A stretch of DNA of 13,533 nucleotides from an uncultured bacterium (lineage in GTDB: Bacteria > Bacillota > Clostridia > Lachnospirales > Lachnospiraceae): assembly GCA_946061355.1 (NCBI GenBank), contig CAMGRE010000044.1:1-13533 (forward strand), given 5' to 3'. The notes beneath the pieces were generated by a model, which made no database searches, was not told where the DNA came from, and was given only the letters and a program-made list of their open reading frames with translations. The number at the start of each line of letters is the position of its first letter. Positions within the stretch are counted from its first letter, which is position 1. Of the stretch, positions 7,957-13,482 are shown piece after piece. A program made the translations under genes and the position numbers.

Positions 7957-9134
7957 GATTCCCAGATACCCGCAACAACTACCGTCATATCGTCCGGCAC
8001 CTTACCCATCGTGCGATGAAGCACGAACTGCAAGATATAATTGGCCATCTCCTGCGGATTCTGCATGGTGATACGCTCCAGCAGTTCAATCAGATTCTCC
8101 TCATCACCCATACCGTCCACCACACCGTCGGACATCATAAAGATATAGTCTCCGTCCATCAGCTGATACCTGCGCTTTTCGGGCTCCAGTTTATGGAAAA
8201 TGCCAAGTGGGAGGCTGTCCGACGTGATCTGTTCGATTTTGTCCCCTCTCTTGATATACGTACTGGCCGCACCGATTTTGATCAGTTCGCAGATTCCCGT
8301 GTACAGATCAATGTCACACAGATCAAGCGTAGACATGTTCTCCTGCTCCGCGCCGGCGATCAGTGTCCCATTTACCATCTCAATCGCCATATCCTTGGAA
8401 AAACCGGCCTCCAGAAATTTTTCCAACAGATCAACCACTGTCTCGCTGTCCCGCTTTGCCTTTCCTCCGGAACCCATACCGTCGGAAAGTGCCATGATCA
8501 GATTTCCGTTGCCCTGTTCCGTCACAGAATAGGTATCTCCCGACACCTCCTCGTTCTCCCTGGTTGCTTTTGCCGCCCCTGTCAATACTCCATAGGCAGC
8601 TTCCTGTTCAAAAACAATGGACTCAAATTCTTCATCCGACAGAAAAAAGACACTGTCCTTCTCGGGAATCAGTCTCCTGTCAAACAGCACGGACAGGAAA
8701 TCCGCTACATCCTCCGTGGTAACCGCCCGCTTCTTCTCTGCTTTGAGGTTTGCCGTGAGCCGGATCTCCCCGCTCTTTCCCTCCATCTGAAAGAGTTCCC
8801 GAATCAGGATCCCATTATCCCTGCAGGCTTTGAAAATCCGCTTGTACTCCCTTTGTTTAAACGGAATGAGCCGGTAAGTTTCCTGCGCCACCTCCGTGAT
8901 GATCTTAGCCACCTCATTCAAATGGTCCGCCAGGATTTCCCGATTTTCCGACAGGCGTCTTTTGAGGAGACTGTCCTGCCTGTCCGAATTTTCTTTGTTA
9001 TTCACGTTTTCCATATATGTAAAAGTTCTCGCCAGATCTCTGAAAGAATCCGCATACCCTAACAGCTTTCTTCTGCCGTATGCAGGCAGCAGCGCACTTC
9101 CTTCTGTCTTCTCTTCCTTGTTCAAATGCCTCAT
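7953..9134 (-). CDS. spoIIE: SpoIIE-type PP2C phosphatase without membrane domain
   Basis: Stage II sporulation phosphatase, expected to dephosphorylate SpoIIAA~P and so release sigma-F in the forespore. The 393 residues end in a full PP2C/PPM domain: VSGDTYSV (197-204), ALSDGMGSG (215-223), LDLCDID (270-276), MMSDGVVDG (333-341) and DDMTVVVAG (381-389), which retains the metal-binding Asp residues. Residues 21-115 (RRKLLGYADSFRDL onward) resemble the helical linker/regulatory part of classical SpoIIE. The N-terminal membrane domain of about 300 residues with some ten helices is absent, and no hydrophobic segment is seen. ATG 9134 has GGGAGGAG 5 nt upstream; the open frame reaches 9197 but that extension overlaps the promoter. 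The position after yabP-yabQ-divIC supports spoIIE rather than RsbU or another PP2C. Confidence 0.88.
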   Translation of the reverse strand: MRHLNKEEKTEGSALLPAYGRRKLLGYADSFRDLARTFTYMENVNNKENSDRQDSLLKRRLSENREILADHLNEVAKIITEVAQETYRLIPFKQREYKRIFKACRDNGILIRELFQMEGKSGEIRLTANLKAEKKRAVTTEDVADFLSVLFDRRLIPEKDSVFFLSDEEFESIVFEQEAAYGVLTGAAKATRENEEVSGDTYSVTEQGNGNLIMALSDGMGSGGKAKRDSETVVDLLEKFLEAGFSKDMAIEMVNGTLIAGAEQENMSTLDLCDIDLYTGICELIKIGAASTYIKRGDKIEQITSDSLPLGIFHKLEPEKRRYQLMDGDYIFMMSDGVVDGMGDEENLIELLERITMQNPQEMANYILQFVLHRTMGKVPDDMTVVVAGIWES

Positions 9135-9164
9135 AAGCGCTCCTCCCTTCGATCGTCTCGAATG

Positions 9165-9197
9165 AGTATAGCAGATATTTTGCACATTATTTGTCAC
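9165..9197 (-). promoter_or_regulatory. spoIIE promoter with 21-bp spacer (Spo0A-dependent type)
   Basis: GTGACA (9197..9192, 5 of 6 to TTGACA) and TATACT (9170..9165, 5 of 6 to TATAAT) are exactly 21 bp apart. In B. subtilis, spoIIE and spoIIG have 21-22 bp spacers and need Spo0A~P bound near the -35. Here TGTCACA on the other strand (9192-9198) matches the 0A box TGTCGAA at 5 of 7 and overlaps the -35. No perfect 0A box was found. Confidence 0.6.
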
Positions 9198-9228
9198 ATT
9201 CTATTCCGGTTTACCCATTTTTTTCAGA

Positions 9229-9265
9229 CAAAAAATGCGGACAGCCTTTTTATGCCATCCGCATT
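9229..9265 (-). terminator. Rho-independent terminator after divIC
   Basis: An 8-bp perfect stem (9265-9258 with 9241-9234) continues inward by four more pairs, two of them G·U, around an 8-nt loop. It is followed by a T run (9235..9230). The stem starts within the divIC stop codon. It separates divIC from spoIIE, so spoIIE depends on its own promoter. Confidence 0.82.
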
Positions 9266-9573
9266 CATTGTTCTTCCTTAAACAGGATCTCACCGTCATA
9301 TACCAGTCCGAGCTTATCTTTCGCCACTTCCTCGGCATATTTCTTGGTCTTTGTATATTTTCGGAATTCTTCAATCTCTTCCGTTCTCTTTTCCTCTTCC
9401 GCAATCTGCTCAAGGAGCACCTGCTCCCTCGCCTCATACACCCGCTGCTTTGCTTTGAGTTCCACACTCTTTGTCCCGACGACCAATAACAGCATCAATA
9501 CCACGGTCATGACCAGAAACATCGCCAGCCGGTTTTGGCGTTTCCTGCGAAATGCAAGCCTGCGCTTCACCAT
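9265..9573 (-). CDS. divIC: Cell division protein DivIC/FtsB family
   Basis: Small bitopic septum protein that forms a complex with FtsL and DivIB (FtsQ) in the divisome. The 102 residues show a basic cytoplasmic N-terminus (KRRLAFRRKR), one transmembrane helix about 16-33, an extracytoplasmic coiled coil about 37-72 rich in Glu, Lys and Arg, and the family's C-terminal pattern KYAEEVAKDKLGLVYDGE (78-95). The ATG has GGAG 8 nt upstream. It follows yabQ as in Bacillus. A vegetative-type promoter lies inside the end of yabQ and a terminator follows, so the gene can be expressed during growth independently of the sporulation genes before it. FtsB is the name used for the Gram-negative equivalent. 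Confidence 0.92.
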   Translation of the reverse strand: MVKRRLAFRRKRQNRLAMFLVMTVVLMLLLVVGTKSVELKAKQRVYEAREQVLLEQIAEEEKRTEEIEEFRKYTKTKKYAEEVAKDKLGLVYDGEILFKEEQ

Positions 9574-9612
9574 AATAACACTCCAGTCCCCAAAACTCTT
9601 CCTGCAAACACA

Positions 9613-9638
9613 TGTTTACATAATTAGTGTTTACATAA
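9613..9638. repeat. Direct repeat at the predicted divIC transcription start
   Basis: The 11-mer TGTTTACATAA occurs twice on the plus strand, at 9613-9623 and 9628-9638, 15 bp apart. The right copy also encodes the last codons and part of the stop codon of yabQ; the left copy lies in the divIC leader. Both sit just downstream of the divIC -10 box, a typical position for a repressor. No known binding protein is recognised. Confidence 0.6.
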
Positions 9639-10112
9639 AATCATTTTAAGCGTTTTGCGCCCTTCCGTCAACTTCTTTTTTAGCCTGTGAATGCCCATTT
9701 TAAGCCATTTCCGGGGCTTTTTCAGGCTCTTATGGACACTTTTTAGCACAAGTGCTAGTGGTCTTAAAATCAAAAAGAACACTCTCTCCACAAGATGTAG
9801 TAAGTAGGAAATCAACAGGGAAAAATATTGCACAAAAATATTTCCAAGCGTTTTTTTGTAGAGAAACATGCCGACCATGGCTCCCGCAACGGCAAACCAG
9901 CGCAATATTCCATTATTTTCCCGGCAAAGCATGCGAAAAATCCATACGGAACATCCGATCCAATACAGGAGATCCTCGACAGAAACCGCCCAGAGACTGT
10001 GCGGAATCACCCTGCGCAGAATGCGCAGCATATCATAAATCACTGTGATCGATATCCCCATCAGGAAAGAATGAAACAGAAAGGATACCTCAAAGAGAAT
10101 ATTCAGGCTCAT
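9624..10112 (-). CDS. yabQ: Sporulation membrane protein YabQ
   Basis: Polytopic membrane protein of the YabQ family, made in the mother cell and needed for cortex formation in B. subtilis. The 162 residues have hydrophobic helices at about 5-25, 46-62, 70-86 and 92-122 (perhaps two), then a basic cytoplasmic tail rich in Lys and Arg. The YDMLRILRR stretch (26-34) after the first helix is typical. The ATG lies 5 nt after the yabP stop codon without a clear ribosome binding site, so translation is probably coupled to yabP. Both probably share the sigma-E-type promoter before yabP. The 3' end also carries the divIC promoter. Confidence 0.9.
   Translation of the reverse strand: MSLNILFEVSFLFHSFLMGISITVIYDMLRILRRVIPHSLWAVSVEDLLYWIGCSVWIFRMLCRENNGILRWFAVAGAMVGMFLYKKTLGNIFVQYFSLLISYLLHLVERVFFLILRPLALVLKSVHKSLKKPRKWLKMGIHRLKKKLTEGRKTLKMILCKH
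9643..9671 (-). promoter_or_regulatory. divIC vegetative (sigma-A-type) promoter within yabQ
   Basis: TTGACG (9671..9666) and TAAAAT (9648..9643) are 17 bp apart, each 5 of 6 to consensus. Transcription would start near 9636, giving a leader of about 60 nt before the divIC ATG. This would allow divIC expression in growing cells although it lies behind sporulation genes. Confidence 0.62.
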
Positions 10113-10117
10113 AGGCG

Positions 10118-10408
10118 CTACTTAAACAGCTTTGTCAGAAACGATTCTCCTTTGCCCATACCGCTTCCACCCTCAGAATAAGTGAGACTATCCACTTTTC
10201 CCTCAATATCCACCTCACCCTTGTCGAGGCTCAGCCGGTTGACATGGAGATCATTCCCCTTGATCATCAGCATTCCCTGTTCCGTCTCCAAAAGGATTTC
10301 ATGCAGATCAAAAGACAGCACATCCAATATGCCGTTCAGATTGCAGACACTCCTGCCTGTCAGCATAAGCCTGTGCTGTCTTTGTTTTGTCCCTGTCAGA
10401 TCTTCCAT
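10118..10408 (-). CDS. yabP: Sporulation protein YabP
   Basis: Small soluble protein of the YabP/YqfC family, needed for spore cortex formation in B. subtilis and made under sigma-E; the molecular role is unknown. The 96 residues are close to the 100 of B. subtilis. The family core is clear: HRLMLTGRSVCNLNGILDV (12-30), LSFDLHEILLET (31-42), MLMIKGNDLHVNRL (46-59) and VDIEGKVDSLTY (66-77). A Gly/Ser-rich stretch (80-88) precedes the end. I choose ATG 10408, with a GGGGG ribosome-binding-like stretch 5 nt upstream. An in-frame ATG at 10426 lies only a few nt from the predicted transcription start. It is co-transcribed with yabQ. Confidence 0.92.
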   Translation of the reverse strand: MEDLTGTKQRQHRLMLTGRSVCNLNGILDVLSFDLHEILLETEQGMLMIKGNDLHVNRLSLDKGEVDIEGKVDSLTYSEGGSGMGKGESFLTKLFK

Positions 10409-10435
10409 ACAAACCCCCGCTCTCATTCCTTATAT

Positions 10436-10465
10436 ACTATATGAGCGGGATGCCTGTCTTATGAC
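10436..10465 (-). promoter_or_regulatory. Sigma-E-type promoter of yabP-yabQ with SpoIIID-like site
   Basis: GTCATAAG (10465..10458) and CATATAGT (10443..10436) are 14 bp apart, close to the B. subtilis sigma-E pattern (ATA-containing -35, CATACAnT -10, spacing 14-15). Within it, TAAGACAGGC (10461..10452) fits the SpoIIID consensus WWRRACARNY at all positions. An imperfect palindrome, CCCGCTCAT (10449..10441) and ATGAG-AG-CGGG, overlaps the -10. The fit agrees with yabP being a mother-cell gene. Confidence 0.6.
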
Positions 10466-10705
10466 TTAAAGATATCGGAAAAGCTCCTTTGCATCTTCTT
10501 TTTTCACAGTCTCCTGTACATCGAGGACTTCAACCTTCACATCCTTGTTGCCAAACTGGATCGTTAGAATATCTCCGGCTTTCACGTTGGCAGAGGCCTT
10601 GGCCGGTTTATCGTTGATCAGTACCCTGCCCGCATCACACGCCTCATTGGCAACGGTTCTTCTTTTGATCAGGCGGGATACCTTCAGATATTTATCAAGA
10701 CGCAT
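10466..10705 (-). CDS. rqcP: S4-domain RNA-binding protein RqcP (YabO)
   Basis: Small S4-domain protein. In B. subtilis the orthologue YabO/RqcP binds the 50S subunit with RqcH and takes part in alanine tailing during ribosome quality control. The 79 residues begin MRLDKYLKVSRLIKRR, the S4 helix-turn pattern, followed by ANEACDAGRVLINDKPAKAS (19-38) and GDILTIQFGNK (44-54). I choose ATG 10705 because AAAGGAGG lies a few nt upstream; a longer frame from 10729 would begin in the hup terminator's T tract. It follows hup after that terminator with no promoter visible in between, so it is probably expressed by readthrough. HslR, a heat-shock S4 protein, is a related family, but the yabO position favours RqcP. 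Confidence 0.88.
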   Translation of the reverse strand: MRLDKYLKVSRLIKRRTVANEACDAGRVLINDKPAKASANVKAGDILTIQFGNKDVKVEVLDVQETVKKEDAKELFRYL

Positions 10706-10724
10706 CCTTATTTTCCTCCTTTCA

Positions 10725-10759
10725 GACAAAAGAAAAAGGCTGCTGCAAAAGCAACAGCC
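10725..10759 (-). terminator. Rho-independent terminator after hup
   Basis: A 9-bp stem with one G·U pair (10759-10751 with 10746-10738) and a TTTT loop is followed by TTTTTCTTTT. It lies about 20 nt before the start codon of rqcP and its T tract runs almost to that gene's ribosome binding site. Confidence 0.85.
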
Positions 10760-10773
10760 CCTTAATAATCTTC

Positions 10774-11049
10774 TTATGCGTTTATTAAATCCTTTAATGC
10801 CTTACCTGCTTTGAATTTAGGAGCCTTGGAAGCAGCGATCTTCATAACTGCACCGCTCTGAGGATTTCTGCCTTCTCTTGCTGCTCTCTCAGATACTTCA
10901 AATGTACCAAATCCAACTAACTGGATCTTCTCACCTTTCTTTAATTCTGCACCAACGATGTCTGTAAATGCCTTTAAAGCCTTCTCAGCATCTTTCTTGG
11001 ATAATTCAGCCTGCTCTGCAATAGCAGCAACTAATTCTGTCTTGTTCAT
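10774..11049 (-). CDS. hup: DNA-binding protein HU
   Basis: Nucleoid-associated histone-like protein that binds and bends DNA as a dimer. The 91 residues match the family. The helical dimerisation part is MNKTELVAAIAEQAELSKKD onward, then GFGTFEVSERAAREGRNP (46-63) leading into the DNA-binding beta arm, and KAPKFKAGKALKDLIN at the end. GAGGAGGAG precedes the ATG. Codon use differs from all neighbours: all seven Leu codons are TTA and all Arg codons are AGA, whereas neighbours use many CTG and CGN codons. This is as expected for a very highly expressed gene. It has its own strong promoter, a leader of about 88 nt with two small hairpins, and a terminator. Confidence 0.97.
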   Translation of the reverse strand: MNKTELVAAIAEQAELSKKDAEKALKAFTDIVGAELKKGEKIQLVGFGTFEVSERAAREGRNPQSGAVMKIAASKAPKFKAGKALKDLINA

Positions 11050-11093
11050 GATTGAACTCCTCCTCTTACATTGAGTATTCTTTTTTTGTTTTC

Positions 11094-11132
11094 TATTGAT
11101 TTACAATAAACAGATAGAGTCTCCTGCGAGAC
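11094..11132 (-). promoter_or_regulatory. Two small hairpins in the hup leader
   Basis: The predicted hup transcript starts near 11137. Close to its 5' end GTCTC pairs with GAGAC (11132-11128 with 11123-11119, 4-nt loop). Further on, TATTG pairs with CAATA (11108-11104 with 11098-11094, 5-nt loop). The first could act as a 5'-end stabiliser. Stems are only 5 bp, so evidence is modest. Confidence 0.4.
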
Positions 11133-11143
11133 GCCTATATATA

Positions 11144-11172
11144 TTTATAGACATTTTTGTGTAGTTTGTCAA
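11144..11172 (-). promoter_or_regulatory. Strong vegetative promoter of hup
   Basis: A perfect TTGACA (11172..11167) and TATAAA (11149..11144, 5 of 6) are spaced by exactly 17 bp. The -35 begins 4 bp after the mazG stop codon. This is the best promoter match in the window and fits the high expression inferred from hup codon use. Confidence 0.87.
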
Positions 11173-11176
11173 GGAA

Positions 11177-11899
11177 TTATTCGTGTTCAGGCTCGAAAAA
11201 CTCGATTTTTTCGGCGATTTCATCTGCCAAAAGCTGTTCCGGTGACAGTTTTTCCCGATAGGCAAGCTGTGCCATCTGCCAGAGCATCCGGGAAAACACA
11301 TTTTTCTTCTGCTCTGCACTGCCATTTTCCATAGCTGTTCGCATTCGGGAAATCTCTGTTTCCATATCATCAAGAATCACTTCCGCTTCCGGAACAGACT
11401 CCTTGTCACGATACAGCTTGTCCGCCTTTTTGATCACTTTACAGGCTCTTGCAAGCGCAGGCAGCTCCTGCGGAATCTCTCTGAGCGGCGATTTGATCCA
11501 ACTCTTTCCTTCTTTTTCTTTCTTCTTGATCTCTTCCCAGTTCACTAACACCTGATCGGAAGTCTCTGCCTGAACGTTTCCAAATACATGCGGATGGCGG
11601 CGGATCATCTTTTGCGATATTTCATCCACAACATCCTCGATCGTAAAGAGCCCCTCCTCCTCGGCGATCACACTGTGCATCACTGCCTGGAGCAGGATAT
11701 CTCCAAGTTCTTCCCGCATATTTTCCGCATTTCCCGTCTTCTCATAAATACGGATGGCTGCCAGCAGCTCTGCTGCCTCCTCCGTCATACAAGGCTTCAG
11801 GCTCTCATGCGTCTGTTCTCTGTCCCACGGACAGCCGTTCTCGGCCCGAAGCGCCTTTATGATCCGTACAAAGCTTTGGAAATCGTATCGTTCGTCCAT
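11177..11899 (-). CDS. mazG: MazG-family nucleoside triphosphate pyrophosphohydrolase
   Basis: House-cleaning enzyme that hydrolyses (d)NTPs to monophosphate and pyrophosphate; in E. coli it also affects ppGpp levels. The 240 residues form two MazG modules. The first is complete: LRAENGCPWDREQTHESL (17-34), metal-binding EEAAEL (40-45) and EELGDILLQ (63-71), then the RRHPHVFG stretch (100-107). The second (about 165-236) keeps DDMETE (177-182), but the ExxD helix expected there reads NVFSRMLWQ (200-208), so its metal ligands look lost. Unlike B. subtilis YabN it has no N-terminal methyltransferase domain. ATG 11899 has AGGAGA upstream and lies inside the end of the PEGA gene (43-bp overlap), so the two are co-transcribed. 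The hup promoter follows its stop codon directly. Confidence 0.94.
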   Translation of the reverse strand: MDERYDFQSFVRIIKALRAENGCPWDREQTHESLKPCMTEEAAELLAAIRIYEKTGNAENMREELGDILLQAVMHSVIAEEEGLFTIEDVVDEISQKMIRRHPHVFGNVQAETSDQVLVNWEEIKKKEKEGKSWIKSPLREIPQELPALARACKVIKKADKLYRDKESVPEAEVILDDMETEISRMRTAMENGSAEQKKNVFSRMLWQMAQLAYREKLSPEQLLADEIAEKIEFFEPEHE

Positions 11900-13455
11900 A
11901 ATTGATCTTCTCCTGTCGTATCTGTTTTTTTCACAAGTTCGGAGAAGGATATCTCTACATCCTTCTTCTCACTGTCCACCTGTATCGTATAGCTTCTTGT
12001 CTGATAGCCTGTCCTGCGCAGAGATATCACATGACTGCCTGCCACCTTGACAAAGCTGGTAGGCGCTATCCCGACGTAATTGCCATCCACATATACCTCG
12101 GCATTTGCCGGTGCATTGACCTTCACATGATATGTTCCGTCCGAAGCATTCGTCGTCTGTGACGCGGCAGGATTCTCTGCGGGTGTCTGCGATGTGGATC
12201 CATTCTCTGCGGGTAGCTGTGATGTCGTACCATTGTCCATCGGCGTCTGTGTGCCGACTACCGTCTCTCCGGTTCCTGATCCGGCCGCTCCCCCAGGCTG
12301 TGTCTGCGTCCCTGTCGCTGTTGTGGGATTTTCGGAAGGATCCAGTGGAAGACCGTTCATGATATTTTCCATGGAATCTCCTTCCGTCTCCTCCTTCGTC
12401 TCCCCTTCCTCGCTGGCGGAAGGTTCCATTTCCACATTCAGGTTGGCATTTTCACTGCCCACCTTCAGATATTGTGTGATGGTTTCATATCCTGTCGCCT
12501 TTACGATCATCTGATGGATGCCATATTCCAATGTGATAAAAGACGAGGTGTCAACCTTCTCCCCATCGATATAGACACTTGCCTCCGGAGGGGTCAGCGT
12601 AAAGAATACATTGCCGCTTTTGATCTCTTCTCCCTTCAGATCCTCCACATCCAGAACCGTCTCCTCATCCCGGTGTATGGAAGCCTCTTTCACGCCTCCG
12701 TGATTGTCATTGCGAACAACGATCCGGTAAGTGCCCTCCGGCACAGTGAGCAGCATATCCTCTGTGATCCGCTGTACCATCTCCTGGCCAACCTCAATCC
12801 ATCCTCCCACAAAATACTCCGCACCGGAAAGTCTGAGATATCCGTGTCCCTTTTCCACACGGATGCTGTACACAGTATTATCCACACCCTGTACCGAAAG
12901 CACATCTTTGGCATTCAGATCCTGTAGCTCCAGTTCCTCGCCGCCCGATGTGATCACCATGCGCTTTGCCAGATCATAAATCTCACCGTTAAAACGAAGC
13001 TGTCCCCTCGTCTGATTGACCTCAAAATCCGTCACATTGTTATTGATCCACGCTTTCGGTGTCAGCCCGATCGAGACACACTTCTTCGGCAGCTTACGGA
13101 ATGTCACATCCACCATATCGCCCGGCTTCAGCTGTGTCATCGTAAGCGCTTCTCCATACTGATCCGTAACGGTTGTGGTTCCGTCATACTCCAGTGTGTA
13201 ATTCCTGTTTACCACAAGATTCAGAAGTGTGACCGTCTGCTGATCCTGCGATACTCTTACCACCACTGCCGTATCCGCCGAATCATATTCCCCGGGTTTC
13301 ATCACACGAAAACCGGTATCCGACGGTTCCTCCTGTGTCTGTTGTTCTTTCAGAATACTGCCCTCTGAGAAAGGAGGCTCCTGCAGGGAACATCCCGTCA
13401 GGAGAAATCCTGTCAGACTGATTGCCAGAATCCTTTTCCATAAAGTGTCTCTCAT
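11857..13455 (-). CDS. PEGA-domain lipoprotein
   Basis: Predicted lipoprotein on the outer face of the membrane; the function is unknown. With ATG 13455 (AAGGAT 7 nt upstream) it has 532 residues: a signal peptide with lipobox LTGC (Cys22), a beta-rich region to about 280 (for example AVVVRVSQDQQTVTLLNLV), a first PEGA domain about 282-343 (PPEASVYIDGEKV), an acidic then Thr/Ser/Pro/Gly-rich linker about 345-439, and a second PEGA domain about 441-506 (PANAEVYVDGNYVGIAPTS). PEGA domains are usually found in surface or secreted proteins and are thought to bind wall or protein partners. The linker contains decapeptide repeats. An ATG at 13482 would add nine residues but has a poorly placed ribosome binding site. 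The gene abuts the one before it and overlaps mazG, so it is part of an operon. Confidence 0.88.
   Translation of the reverse strand: MRDTLWKRILAISLTGFLLTGCSLQEPPFSEGSILKEQQTQEEPSDTGFRVMKPGEYDSADTAVVVRVSQDQQTVTLLNLVVNRNYTLEYDGTTTVTDQYGEALTMTQLKPGDMVDVTFRKLPKKCVSIGLTPKAWINNNVTDFEVNQTRGQLRFNGEIYDLAKRMVITSGGEELELQDLNAKDVLSVQGVDNTVYSIRVEKGHGYLRLSGAEYFVGGWIEVGQEMVQRITEDMLLTVPEGTYRIVVRNDNHGGVKEASIHRDEETVLDVEDLKGEEIKSGNVFFTLTPPEASVYIDGEKVDTSSFITLEYGIHQMIVKATGYETITQYLKVGSENANLNVEMEPSASEEGETKEETEGDSMENIMNGLPLDPSENPTTATGTQTQPGGAAGSGTGETVVGTQTPMDNGTTSQLPAENGSTSQTPAENPAASQTTNASDGTYHVKVNAPANAEVYVDGNYVGIAPTSFVKVAGSHVISLRRTGYQTRSYTIQVDSEKKDVEISFSELVKKTDTTGEDQLWTNDTISKALYGS
12139..12258 (-). repeat. 30-bp degenerate tandem repeat in the PEGA lipoprotein linker
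   Basis: About four copies with a 30-bp period; the middle two share ATTCTCTGCGGGT at 12172 and 12202 (plus strand). They encode the decapeptides GTQTPMDNG, TTSQLPAENG, STSQTPAENP and AASQTTNASD. They form a flexible spacer before the last PEGA domain, likely to vary in copy number between strains. Confidence 0.8.
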
Positions 13456-13482
13456 ATTATTATCCTTATGCCCTGTTATCAT

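Noticed and set aside
8016..9062. A 348-codon open frame on the plus strand opposite spoIIE
   Set aside because: The minus strand encodes complete PP2C motifs; the plus frame has low-quality composition and no start signals.
9135..9197. Longer SpoIIE N-terminus of 21 residues
   Set aside because: It would overlap the promoter and the ribosome binding site that serves ATG 9134.
9135..9264. Remnant of the SpoIIE membrane domain, or a frameshift
   Set aside because: This 130-bp gap holds a terminator, a promoter and a ribosome binding site and encodes no hydrophobic stretch in any frame.
12139..12258. The 30-bp repeats as a regulatory or CRISPR-like array
   Set aside because: They keep the reading frame and encode a decapeptide repeat in a linker, which explains them.
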